Positions 25,075 to 33,923 of a stretch of 64,000 nucleotides of DNA are shown here, one piece after another. The stretch spans positions 41,861 through 105,860 of the forward strand of contig RSEH01000171.1 in NCBI GenBank assembly GCA_006503475.1, written 5' to 3'. The number at the start of each line of letters is the position of its first letter. Within the stretch, counting starts at the first letter, position 1. Origin of the DNA: Stentor roeselii (Eukaryota > Ciliophora > Heterotrichea > Heterotrichida > Stentoridae). The position numbers and the translations under genes were made by a program. A model generated the notes under the pieces. It had not been told where the DNA came from. It did not search any database and was given only the letters and a program-made list of their open reading frames with translations.

Positions 25075-26880
25075 CTAAACCATATTATTATATATCTCAG
25101 TAAGTCGAATTCTGATCATTTTACTTGTCGGACGAGCAGCTGGGTCAGTTTTCCAAGTCTCTCTAATTAATTTCGTGAGTTGTGGGTGTTCAATTTCAAT
25201 ATTTTCAGGGATTTTCGGAGTTCTTTTATTGTTATAAATTTCATTATAAAACACATTTTTTTCCAATTTCCTCTTAGGTCCCTGGTTCAAATAATCATAA
25301 GGTCCAATTCCAGTGATAACAAAATACAAAGTCATTCCAAAGCTCCAGACATCAACTTTAGGACTCATGCAATGTCCTTTAATCTGTTCAGGAGACGCAT
25401 AAGTTAAAGTAAATCCAGTTTTTTTCAGTCCTTTTTCAGTCAATCTCTGACAAAGTCCAAAGTCTGCGATTTTCGGCTTCAAGTCATTATCAAGTAGAAT
25501 ATTATGAGGCTTGATATCAAGATGCACAATTCCTTTCATATGCAAATATTCAATAGCTTTAAGCACATCCAGCATAATTTCAAGTTTTTTCTTGATTTTC
25601 ATTGACTGGTTCAGTCTTATCACATTGTTAAGTCCTCCAGCAGGACATAATTCCATCACAATTCCGAATTTTCCTTGAACATCAACGAATCCGAAGGTTT
25701 TTATTATGTTTTCATGGTCTAAAGACTGAAGAATTTTGTATTCCGAGATAAGCTTCGAGATCTGTCGACCGTTCAATGCGTCAGACTTTGGAAATTTTAT
25801 AGCAACTGGGATGTCAAATAAGAAATTTTTATAAATTACTCCGAATCCTCCACTGCCGATGGTATTATCAGGCGATTTCACATCAAACAGCTGAAAATGA
25901 GACCTTTCAATGATATGAACCTGGTTTTTTTTAATGATGTTCACCGAGTCTACCTTGTAAGACTCTGCCAGGTCTCGATTCAGGTTCATCAACAAATCAA
26001 CTGAGTATTTATTAAAGTTTTCAAGAGACTTATCAAAGACTTCACTTAAATACTTGAATTTAGGAACAACCAGCCTAGAAATCGACCCGTCTTGTACTTC
26101 GATTAACAGTTTTTTTGTTTTAATATCAAGAAATTCAATACCTGCATAATAAATTTTTTCTATCATTTCAAGGAACTTAGAGCAGTTTATCGTGTCTTTT
26201 AAGTAGTCTAAAGCTGAGACTCCTGATGATTCTTGCCCTGAAGAGATTGTGATGACTTTTGAAAGATACTCGTGGGTATTGAGAAGGGCTATTAAGGACT
26301 CAGAAGGCTTGTTTTGACTGCTTAAGTCTGAACTCATGTCGTCTGAGTCTTTTTCTGAGGAAAGATCTGAAATCTTTCCGTTGGACCTTTTGATGCATTC
26401 TCGTAAAAGAGCTGGAAGGTCACTTGCACCTGAGATGATTCTCACGAAAGCACAAGCGAAGTGTTTGTACATTGTTAGAGAGTTTCTTATTGAATCGTCG
26501 ATTATCTTTTCCCACCAGTTCTGAGGAATGAGGGAGTAAAGAGTGAATTGTTTCAAAGAAATGTTTCCTTTTGCTTGATTCATTTTAAAGGTGGTTGTTG
26601 ATGATTTTTTGTTTATCATCTGAATGGCTTCTAAGGCAAGGAGCTTCATTGGGCCTTTGAAACTGTAGACTTTACTGTTGTAGTTGAATATCACTGATAT
26701 CACGAAGTAAGTCGTTTTAAATTCGATTACTACTAAAAAGGTCTTCCAGCTGTCTTCTGTTGATTGTCCTTTGTTTGTTATTGAAAAATTTATCTTGTTG
26801 TTACGAGTGTTTAGGCTTGTAAAACCTAAAGAATATAGTTTTTTACTGAAAACATCTATGATTTCTTTTCGATTGTCCAT
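25075..26880 (-). CDS. TKL-type protein kinase with HLD catalytic loop
   Basis: 601 aa. The kinase domain fills about residues 330-600: glycine loop IGSGGFGVIYK, VAIK lysine, a Glu in the alpha-C helix, catalytic loop VHLDIKPHNILL, DFG in IADFGLCQ, and SPEQ for APE. It has TKL/RIPK character. The HRD motif reads HLD, so the activation-loop-sensing Arg is missing; Asp, Lys and Asn are kept, so activity is expected. Residues 1-320 form a separate region without a motif I know, with strand-rich sequence at 20-90, acidic Ser clusters (SSEKDSDDMSSDLSSQ) near 175-195, and helices. Start ATG at 26878-26880. The upstream neighbour is the SNARE gene on the same strand (55 bp). Confidence 0.85.
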   Translation of the reverse strand: MDNRKEIIDVFSKKLYSLGFTSLNTRNNKINFSITNKGQSTEDSWKTFLVVIEFKTTYFVISVIFNYNSKVYSFKGPMKLLALEAIQMINKKSSTTTFKMNQAKGNISLKQFTLYSLIPQNWWEKIIDDSIRNSLTMYKHFACAFVRIISGASDLPALLRECIKRSNGKISDLSSEKDSDDMSSDLSSQNKPSESLIALLNTHEYLSKVITISSGQESSGVSALDYLKDTINCSKFLEMIEKIYYAGIEFLDIKTKKLLIEVQDGSISRLVVPKFKYLSEVFDKSLENFNKYSVDLLMNLNRDLAESYKVDSVNIIKKNQVHIIERSHFQLFDVKSPDNTIGSGGFGVIYKNFLFDIPVAIKFPKSDALNGRQISKLISEYKILQSLDHENIIKTFGFVDVQGKFGIVMELCPAGGLNNVIRLNQSMKIKKKLEIMLDVLKAIEYLHMKGIVHLDIKPHNILLDNDLKPKIADFGLCQRLTEKGLKKTGFTLTYASPEQIKGHCMSPKVDVWSFGMTLYFVITGIGPYDYLNQGPKRKLEKNVFYNEIYNNKRTPKIPENIEIEHPQLTKLIRETWKTDPAARPTSKMIRIRLTEIYNNMV

Positions 26881-26935
26881 TTATAGAGTTAATAGTTTTG
26901 GATTGAAAGTTTTCTTTTGGTCTCTAGCGAATAAT

Positions 26936-27616
26936 CTATAAGAAAAATATAATCACTAAAATTACTGCAATCAAAACCAAAATAACAGTAAGCAAGCAGC
27001 AATCATTGCTTTTATAAATCAATTCCTTCATGCGAAAGTTAGTTTTATCAATTCGAACTTGTGTTGTATCAATATTTTTATTAACATCATCAAGTAACCC
27101 TTCATGTATCGTAAGTTCATCAGTCATATTCTGCGAAATACTAACCAAATTCTGGGTACTTCCAAGAATAGCTTCCTCAACAGCACCCTGATCCTTCATC
27201 ATTTTAACCTGAGCCTGCTGCAAGTCCCTATTACTCAAATTCCTGGTAGATTCATTCTCCTCACTTCCATCCCTTCTAAAATTAACCCCAACTCCAACAA
27301 CAGCATTTTTATTTCCACTTTTGACTTTAATCTCCAATTCATTCAAGTCTTTTTCAAGTTCTTCAACAAGTAAAGTCCTTCTCTCAAGTTCCTTTACACT
27401 AAGTCGAGCTCTTTCAGGGTTGACTTTATAACTTTCAAGCTGTCTTTGCAACGAGTCGAAGTTGACAGCGAAGTCTTTAAGCCACCCTCTTAACTTCGAG
27501 TCAAGATACCCGTCAGTTTCGCCTCTACTATTTTTAAGAGACCTTTCTTCAAGTCCTGAAAGAATCTGATTGCGTGACTTTGAGGCGCTGGCCAGTTCTC
27601 GGGCGAAGTCGTCCAT
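26936..27616 (-). CDS. Qc-SNARE, syntaxin-6/8-like, His at zero layer
   Basis: 226 aa from the ATG at 27614-27616. A three-helix N-terminal region (1-100) of the syntaxin-6 sort is followed by a SNARE motif (about 138-195) and a single C-terminal anchor (about 205-226, VILVLIAVILVIIFFL). The register matches STX6/STX8 without gaps: SISQNMTDELTIHEGLLDDV against SQRIGGELEEQAVMLEDF. At the ionic zero layer, the expected Gln is His171 (codon at 27104-27106). Two Cys just before the anchor (NDCCLL) suit palmitoylation. It should act in endosome or Golgi fusion. It is divergent from the CUE-UIM gene with only 23 bp between start codons. Confidence 0.85.
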   Translation of the reverse strand: MDDFARELASASKSRNQILSGLEERSLKNSRGETDGYLDSKLRGWLKDFAVNFDSLQRQLESYKVNPERARLSVKELERRTLLVEELEKDLNELEIKVKSGNKNAVVGVGVNFRRDGSEENESTRNLSNRDLQQAQVKMMKDQGAVEEAILGSTQNLVSISQNMTDELTIHEGLLDDVNKNIDTTQVRIDKTNFRMKELIYKSNDCCLLTVILVLIAVILVIIFFL

Positions 27617-27639
27617 CGTTATTTGTAAGACTCTTATTA

Positions 27640-28242
27640 ATGGACGTCGCAAGAAAATCTGAAAAAATTGCTGACCTTGCTTCGATGTTTGCTGATTTTG
27701 AACTTGATATCATTGAGAATGTTTTGGAGATGTGTCAGGGAAAAGTCAATAGGGCTGCTGAGGTCTTGCTTAAGATGCAGGAAGATGAGATGGAAGATGG
27801 GGGGAAAGATAGTCAGAGTGGAAAACTTGATGAAGATTTCTTGGAGATTGGGGATCAGAAAGATTTTCAGGAAAGGGTGGATAGGGATCCTAGGCAGGTT
27901 GTTTTGGAAAATGAGAATTTGGAGAAGGAGTATCTGGAAGAAATGCAAAGGGCTATTGAACTTTCGTTGGAACAGGAAAAGGGAAAAAAAGGGACTGCGA
28001 GGAAATTGGAAGTGAAAAATGTTGGCAGGAATTCAAAGGTTCTTGAAAACAGGGAAAAACTCGCTCAAAACATCAGAAAAAATGAAAAATCAGAGACAAA
28101 AGAAAAACCTCAGAAAATCGAAAAATCCCATCAAAAAGATCAACCAAAAGAAACCGACATCCAAGTATCTGATCCAAACGAAGAAGTAATCCAATTCATA
28201 TTTCCAGGTAAAACCTTCATAAGAGGAGAAACCCTTGCATAA
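27640..28242 (+). CDS. CUE-UIM ubiquitin-binding protein
   Basis: 200 aa from the ATG at 27640 (MDVARKSEKIADL); the frame is open upstream into the SNARE gene but has no earlier ATG. Residues about 8-45 form a CUE domain (IADLASMFADFELDIIE, then VLEMCQGKVNRAAEVLLKM). Near residue 107-120, EEMQRAIELSLEQE is a UIM, with the A-x-x-x-S core. The remainder is charged and disordered, Lys/Glu-rich, ending EEVIQFIFPGKTF. Both domains bind ubiquitin, so it is likely an adaptor in endosomal sorting or ER quality control. The divergent SNARE neighbour fits endosomal work, by position only. Confidence 0.8.
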   Translation: MDVARKSEKIADLASMFADFELDIIENVLEMCQGKVNRAAEVLLKMQEDEMEDGGKDSQSGKLDEDFLEIGDQKDFQERVDRDPRQVVLENENLEKEYLEEMQRAIELSLEQEKGKKGTARKLEVKNVGRNSKVLENREKLAQNIRKNEKSETKEKPQKIEKSHQKDQPKETDIQVSDPNEEVIQFIFPGKTFIRGETLA

Positions 28243-28274
28243 TTAGTTATCTATTCCAATTAAATCGATAATAA

Positions 28275-29015
28275 ATGTTTTTGCTCCTGTTTCTTCAGTC
28301 AGTCAATTCAGCGACCCAAGAAGAATGCTTGAACCAACTTTCAAACTATTCCCTCGACTCAACCTGCACAATTTTACTAATAAGCAAGTCCTTAGGCTAC
28401 ACCTTCGTCCTCCTTTCATTTATTCTAAAGTTCCCCCAAATCCTAAAAATAATCAACAGCCAGTCAGTCTCAGGTATTTCCTTGACTTCATTTTACATCG
28501 AAACTCTCGCTTTTTCTATCTGTGCTGCTTATGGAGTACATCGGGGAATGCCCATCAGCACTTATGGCGAACATGTTGTAATTACCATTCAATGTCTCAT
28601 TCAAAATATTTTATATTGGAAGTTTAGTAATTTGACTTCAGGACATAAAATAAAAGCTGTAAGTTTTTACTTGTTTTTATGGATTCCGATGATTTTAGGC
28701 GAAAATTTCCCGGAAATCGTGAAAATTCAGCTTCCTGAGGTTTTTTGGATGTATGTGCCTTTTTATATTGCTGGAATGAATGTTGTTGTCAAGTGCAGTC
28801 AGATAAAAACTAATTATCAAGGAGGGTCTACTGGAAATTTAAGCTTTGTTACCAGTTTTTTTAATTTATATGGAACGACTTTAAGAATCGTTACGACTTT
28901 GACTGAATTAAATGACTTTGCCTGGCTTAGCATGTATTTGATTGGGTTTAGTTTGAATGTAGTGATTATTTCTCAGTTTTGGTGGTACTGGAATGGGAAG
29001 AAAAAAGTAGAGTAG
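28275..29015 (+). CDS. MPDU1: MPDU1-like PQ-loop membrane protein
   Basis: 246 aa, with about seven hydrophobic segments and a signal-like N-terminus (MFLLLFLQSVNSA). The first PQ-loop is LKFPQILKIINSQSVSGISL, with the PQ pair and the S-x-x-G-x-S/L tail as in MPDU1 (KVPQ...S.EGLSL). The second repeat, near 180-200, reads TGNLSFVTSFFNLYGTTLRI. MPDU1 is needed for use of dolichol-phosphate mannose and glucose in the ER, in N-glycan and GPI-anchor assembly. Length matches the family (about 247 aa in human). The second loop lacks a plain PQ pair, as is common. It begins 32 bp after the CUE-UIM stop. Confidence 0.8.
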   Translation: MFLLLFLQSVNSATQEECLNQLSNYSLDSTCTILLISKSLGYTFVLLSFILKFPQILKIINSQSVSGISLTSFYIETLAFSICAAYGVHRGMPISTYGEHVVITIQCLIQNILYWKFSNLTSGHKIKAVSFYLFLWIPMILGENFPEIVKIQLPEVFWMYVPFYIAGMNVVVKCSQIKTNYQGGSTGNLSFVTSFFNLYGTTLRIVTTLTELNDFAWLSMYLIGFSLNVVIISQFWWYWNGKKKVE

Positions 29016-29437
29016 TTTAGATATGTTAAGAACTTTAGAAGGATTTTTTTGGGAATAGAGATTGAAAAAAGTATTTTGTTTTATATGTGGTTGAATATAA
29101 ATTTTACATAATGTATAAAAATGTGGAGCTTCACTATTCGAATAATGTTGAATCACTCTCATTCCATAATTTTCATTCAAATATCTGACATTCAAGATGA
29201 ATCTTGAAATTCATAAAAAAAATTCCGATCTTCCATCCAAACAATTCAAAATTTAAAGCTCTTCAAATTTCCCTTCCCATTGAAAATTCCCTGAAATATC
29301 TTCTTATCTATTCCATATCTTTTTTTCATTCACAGATAATCCTTATATCGATACATGTCACAAAAATGAAGAATATTTGATTTTTGTAATTTTCATGGTA
29401 AAAAATGAATGGTTGACACTAGGAATAATAAAAATTA
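29016..29437. other. 422-bp AT-rich spacer
   Basis: Between two plus-strand genes. No frame with ATG of useful length and no repeat or RNA motif seen. Confidence 0.5.
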
Positions 29438-29920
29438 ATGTCTAGACAAAGAGGATGCCTAACAACTGACTTTAGAAGACTTCGAAACGACGTTCAAATC
29501 TTCCAGGCAAGTGATGCTGAAATCCAGTCAGATTTAACTAAGTTAAAATACGTAAAAAAAGTGGAACCACAGCCGGAAGTCGTTATTAAGCAGGAATTAC
29601 CGAAAAAACGGAAAGCCCCTGTAGACGACGATAAATACGTCATTGATGGACTGTTGCGACTGCAGTCTACTAAAGCTCCTGAAGTAAAAAAGAAACAAGA
29701 AGAAGTAGTCGAAAAAAAACCTGAAGTGCTAAATAAGCCCCAGTATCAGCAGCTAAACTGGATGAACTATTTTGCATTACAGAATCAGTATATGATGAGA
29801 GGATATTTTATGCCTCCTGCCATAGGAATGATCCCGAACTTTCAATGTCAGTCTTCAGCAGATCGACATTTGAAAATTGCAATCTTTATTCAGTCACACA
29901 AAAACACGAAAAGGACTTAG
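29438..29920 (+). CDS. Small unknown protein with SV40-type nuclear signal
   Basis: 160 aa; no family recognised. The N-terminal 35 residues are a mixed helix (FRRLRNDVQIFQASDAEIQ). Residues 55-59 are PKKRK followed by AP, a classical monopartite nuclear localisation signal. A Lys/Glu/Val-rich linker follows (about 80-100), then an aromatic, Gln/Met-rich C-terminal part (QQLNWMNYFALQNQYMMRG). It may be a small chromatin or transcription factor subunit, but nothing proves that. The gene is isolated, with 420 and 940 bp of AT-rich DNA on its sides. The last 25 residues look less constrained. Confidence 0.6.
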   Translation: MSRQRGCLTTDFRRLRNDVQIFQASDAEIQSDLTKLKYVKKVEPQPEVVIKQELPKKRKAPVDDDKYVIDGLLRLQSTKAPEVKKKQEEVVEKKPEVLNKPQYQQLNWMNYFALQNQYMMRGYFMPPAIGMIPNFQCQSSADRHLKIAIFIQSHKNTKRT

Positions 29921-30860
29921 TAGAGTACGGTACCTGAAATATTTAATATATAGGTCTTCTAATTCTTCCACTGTTAATCATGTCTTGACCGACATGAAGA
30001 TTTTAAGGTTTCATCAGATCAAAGAAAGATTAGCAAGTCTTTAGTATCTGCATGATAAGAATTCCGAATATTTGATCAAATGATTGATCTGGAGGAAGAA
30101 AGCAGGTTTTTTAATTAGACTCTTTAGAAATAGATTGATTATTGGTAAGAGGAAGGGTTTTTAATAGTTTAGACTACTGGATTAAAAGTTTAATTACTGG
30201 AGTGCTTATTATATTGAAAGAAGAAGGGTGACAGTTGTTTGTAGAGTAAAAGTATTAAGGAAAATTAGGAGTTTATTAAAAAACCATTTGAGGCTTTAGA
30301 TATGTAAATTTTCAATACTGTCTATATTACTTAATGCTCTCTAACATTCTTTAAGATATGCCAGGAAACATCTAAGAATAACTAAGAACTTTTAATACTA
30401 AAGGAAACTTGATGAAAGTATTTAAAAAATTACAATTTATACATTTTTCTTCAGTTTCAACAAAGAAGAGTTTCCAATCATTCTAAGTATAAAATAGCTA
30501 CTTATTTGTTATTACGAGAACATTTAGTTATAATTCGAAACAAACAACTATTCTAAACAACATCAACCTCTAAAAAATCATAAAACTGATAATTATCAAA
30601 ATAGATAGTTAATCTTAGAAATATTATCCAAAATAATTAGAAATTTCTACATTCTACAAACCTAAATACCTTATCATCCATAATAATATCATCCTTCTAA
30701 TAATTATCTAAAACACCACAAAAAACAATATCTCTCCATTTAAATCTTATCCACCACATCTAAATTTAATTAACCCATAAACCCTCTCAATCCTCCAAAC
30801 CTCAAAAACCACAAACTACCCTATAAACCAAAACATGAAAAAATCCTAAAATAATAAGAT
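29921..30860. other. 940-bp AT-rich spacer
   Basis: Separates the convergent NLS-protein (+) and TPR (-) genes. No coding signal. A short inverted repeat CATGTC-TTGACC-GACATG lies near 29979-29996. Nothing else of note. Confidence 0.5.
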
Positions 30861-32021
30861 CTACATAAGGTCATCACCTTGTGTCGGTGTTTCTCGATTA
30901 GAAATGATAATTTTTTCCTGTTTGGCCTGCACCTTAAGACTTTCCAGTTCCTGCAACAAAAGTAGTGTCTTCGATCTTAAAGAGCTAGGCTTTGTCTTAA
31001 CCTGCAAAGTTTTACTAAAAATTTCTTTTCCTTTAAGTTGTTGAAGTCCAACGGATTTGATCCTCATAGTATGATGAGGAGCAGTGATAACGACTCTATT
31101 TTTCGTCCTTGCAGGAGAAAAGTTTCTGGGTGTAAAATTATTGATATTCGGAGTAAGACTCACCGATTTAGTCCTTTGATTCGCTTTGATAAGACTGACC
31201 AAAATATTACCGTCAGTCACTTCTTCCAATCCACCCAGTTCAACCTGTCCATCAGAGAGTCTCTTTCTCAACACCTTCGGCCTCTTCAAAGTCTTATAAG
31301 GAAAATTCCGAAGAACATCCATCTTATCTTGAAGTTTCAAGAGTTTTTTGTTTTTTTCCCTTTTGGGATTGAAATACTTTAAATTTGATTCTTGCTTATC
31401 GATTTCTTTAACTATTGCCATTAGTTCATGCTCTTGAATAGCTTTTTCTGCTTTTCGATAGTCTAAAGTAGTTGAAACTGTTAAAGGATGATCAGTTCCC
31501 AATTGTTTTTCCGCTGTTTCGCAGGCAAGTTTGTAAAACTCAAGAGAAACTTTAAAGTCTTTTAAAAACTCGTACTCGACAGCGACATTATGATAAGCGA
31601 TCACGAGAGTACTGAAAAAGTTTTCACTTTCTTCAACTGTTTTTAATAAATTCAAAGCTTTTTGACTTTCTTCTAAGGCGAGTTTGTGCTTTCCCATCGT
31701 TGAAAAAATTGCGCAGATGTTCAAAAACGTCCCTGCTCGAGTAACAGGCTCGATTTCTGCTTTTTGTTCGTTTTCTGTTGCGAGTTTCAAGTATTTTAAG
31801 GCGGTAGCTGCCTTTTTCCTTTGCTTGTAAATGCATGCCAGGTTATTTTGTGTCGTTGCTAATAGTTTGAACTTGGCTTCGTTTTCTTTTGCTAGTGAGA
31901 GAAGATTTAGAGATTCTTTTAGGAGGGTTAAAGATGCTTTGAAATCGTTTCCTTTGATGAAGTTCATCGCGTTTTTGTTTAAGGAAATGACTCTTTCGTG
32001 GAAATCTTTGGTTATTTCCAT
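30861..32021 (-). CDS. TPR-repeat protein
   Basis: 386 aa from the ATG at 32019-32021 (MEITKDFHERVI). Four or so tetratricopeptide repeats cover about residues 10-190. Examples are AMNFIKGNDFKASLTLLKESL, a second with NNLACIYKQRKKAATALKYL, a third with LNICAIFSTMGKHKLALEES and a fourth with YHNVAVEYEFLKDFKVSLEFY, followed by GTDHPLTVSTTLDY as in kinesin-light-chain-type TPRs. The C-terminal half is basic and disordered (KTLKRPKVLRKRL, NFTPRNFSPARTKNR). It is likely a cytosolic or axonemal scaffold. The family is too broad to name a partner. A 336-bp spacer separates it from the cNBD gene upstream. Confidence 0.8.
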   Translation of the reverse strand: MEITKDFHERVISLNKNAMNFIKGNDFKASLTLLKESLNLLSLAKENEAKFKLLATTQNNLACIYKQRKKAATALKYLKLATENEQKAEIEPVTRAGTFLNICAIFSTMGKHKLALEESQKALNLLKTVEESENFFSTLVIAYHNVAVEYEFLKDFKVSLEFYKLACETAEKQLGTDHPLTVSTTLDYRKAEKAIQEHELMAIVKEIDKQESNLKYFNPKREKNKKLLKLQDKMDVLRNFPYKTLKRPKVLRKRLSDGQVELGGLEEVTDGNILVSLIKANQRTKSVSLTPNINNFTPRNFSPARTKNRVVITAPHHTMRIKSVGLQQLKGKEIFSKTLQVKTKPSSLRSKTLLLLQELESLKVQAKQEKIIISNRETPTQGDDLM

Positions 32022-32357
32022 CAAGTATGGATTATAGGGTTTGGGTCATTTTGATTAAAGTGTGAGCGGGATGATTGTTTGAATAATTTTAGGTGTTGAT
32101 TTAGTGGATTAGAATTTATGGAAAATTTGGGGATTTGGTAGGAAGGATTTTTTTTGGTAGATAAAGATTAGAATGATGATGGGTTGTTAGTTGTTTATTG
32201 AATAAAAGATAATATAATATTGATAGCCTTTCATTTTAGTCACTAATAATAATGAATATTTGAAATATGATGTTCTAGTGTAACTTTAAGGATATCATAT
32301 AAAAGATTTTCATGGATTCACTACTTTCAAAACTTGCAATTTTTAAATATACATTAA
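32022..32357. other. 336-bp AT-rich spacer
   Basis: Upstream of the TPR gene and downstream of the second cNBD gene, both minus strand. Nothing recognisable beyond AT-rich DNA. Confidence 0.5.
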
Positions 32358-33755
32358 TTATTCATTATCTTTACTCTGTAATAATCTTTCATTAAGTAAC
32401 TCTCGAGTCTTCGCAAAAAATCTTGAAGCCTGAAAATTTTTAATAGATGCAGAAGTTTTGTGAATATTATTAAAAAATTCATGTTTCCTGACAAATATTT
32501 TCTTTTTTTTCCCAAAAGGTTCTAATCTAAAAAAGATTTCAGTTGAATTTTTGATACCATGATCTTCCGGCCCTTTCTCAAAATTTAACTTTGCGTGACT
32601 TTTAGGTCTTATCTCTCCTTTAGTGATAGAGATTAAATATTCAGTCATGCTTTTGCTTTCATTTTCGATTTTTTGCCTTGAAATCGCTGAAAATCTATCA
32701 AAAGTAAACTTTTGAGTCGGTGAAAACCTTTCTCTTATATTTCTTTGTTTGTTGTTTGGGGTTTGGCTTAAGTTGATTTTTCGGAATGGTGAAGATTCTC
32801 TTTCATGAATTGCTTTAGTGATTGAAAGAATCGAGGACTCGTGAATTGCATCTTTCAGTTGTTTTCTCTGCTTAATTGTGTTGGTTATTTCTCGAATGTT
32901 GAGACGTTTGGTGAAGTCGTTGATTGATAGTTTTAAGACAGTAACGAGTTTAGAACTACAGATTGCTGTGTTTGCGTAGAAACCTTTTTCTATATCGTAA
33001 ACTCCCAGAAATTCTCCTTCGCCCATCAAGGAGATTTCGGCTTTTTGGGTAAATTTTTTGTTGAGTTGGTCTTTGTATTTGTTGCAACCTTCGAAGTCAA
33101 CTTTTTTCATCACAATTTTTTTCGTTAATTTGACTTCTCCGGACTTGACCAGATACAAAAAATCAACTTTATTCCCTTCATGAAACAAGATAAAATCCTT
33201 ACCAAAATATTTTTCTTCAAAGCAATAACTTAATTTTGCAAGACTTCCTTTAGTAAAACTTTTAAAAATTGACTGAGTCTGTAAAAAGTCGACAAGTTCC
33301 ATTTTCTTCTGTTTCATGATACTAGCCAAGATCCTCTGGTAGTTACTTCTATCAAGTACTGCGAAATGGCAAGTTTCCAAGGTCCTTATAGAAGCAGCTC
33401 GAGGTTTATTATCGATTAACGCCAAGTCACCGAAGCTGCTTCCTGACTTAAACTTAATGATTTCCTTCATTTCCATCGAATCACTTTTAACCGGCACTAG
33501 AACTGAAACTTCTCCTTGAATGAGAATATAAAACTTATCTCCATAGTCTCCTAGTTTAAATATAAACTCATCTGGTCCAAAACATTCATAAGTCAGATAA
33601 GCACAACATTCACCAAAAACCGGCTTGTTTTCACGAAGTGATTCAAAAAATTTGATATTGTAAATCTGAGCAGCTATTTCTCGAATGTCTTCACCGGTTC
33701 TAGAATTAGAAGGCTTGTTTAAAATTGCTTTTATTTTTTCCACTGGGGTCGACAT
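32358..33755 (-). CDS. Cyclic-nucleotide-binding protein, paralogue of 9159-10430
   Basis: 465 aa. Two tandem cNBDs. The first (about 40-160) has the cassette SFGDLALIDNKPRAASI: Arg conserved, Glu replaced by Asp. The second (about 165-300) has LMGEGEFLGVYDIEKGF in place of the cassette, so it is degenerate. The connector LDRSNYQRILASIMKQKKMELVDFLQ closely parallels LNKSDYLRILGKIEVQKINLFVDLL of the other cNBD gene, which makes them paralogues. The C-terminal 165 residues are basic, Ser/Thr/Lys-rich and disordered (SPFRKINLSQTP, RERFSPTQKFTF) with several SP/TP sites. It may be a cAMP/cGMP sensor unrelated to PKA. It is divergent from the tetraspanin gene (168 bp). Confidence 0.8.
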   Translation of the reverse strand: MSTPVEKIKAILNKPSNSRTGEDIREIAAQIYNIKFFESLRENKPVFGECCAYLTYECFGPDEFIFKLGDYGDKFYILIQGEVSVLVPVKSDSMEMKEIIKFKSGSSFGDLALIDNKPRAASIRTLETCHFAVLDRSNYQRILASIMKQKKMELVDFLQTQSIFKSFTKGSLAKLSYCFEEKYFGKDFILFHEGNKVDFLYLVKSGEVKLTKKIVMKKVDFEGCNKYKDQLNKKFTQKAEISLMGEGEFLGVYDIEKGFYANTAICSSKLVTVLKLSINDFTKRLNIREITNTIKQRKQLKDAIHESSILSITKAIHERESSPFRKINLSQTPNNKQRNIRERFSPTQKFTFDRFSAISRQKIENESKSMTEYLISITKGEIRPKSHAKLNFEKGPEDHGIKNSTEIFFRLEPFGKKKKIFVRKHEFFNNIHKTSASIKNFQASRFFAKTRELLNERLLQSKDNE

Positions 33756-33923
33756 GTGGTTTAAATTATTTAAAGAAAGGTTTGAATAAGACTTAAGAGT
33801 TTGATAAGTTTCTAAAATTGACTAAAAAAAATCCTTCCAATCTTCAAGTAAAAAAATTAAATTAATCACCAATTTCTATTCATTTCTGTTGTCCAGTATT
33901 TGCATTATGGATGAAGGATATAA

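Noticed and set aside
29843-29860. Possible 15-nt intron GTCAGTCTTCAGCAG near the end of the NLS protein gene
   Set aside because: It does not start GTA and has C, not A, at position 10, unlike all six supported introns. The frame is intact without splicing.
29979-29996. Inverted repeat CATGTC-TTGACC-GACATG
   Set aside because: A 6-bp stem is common by chance at this scale.
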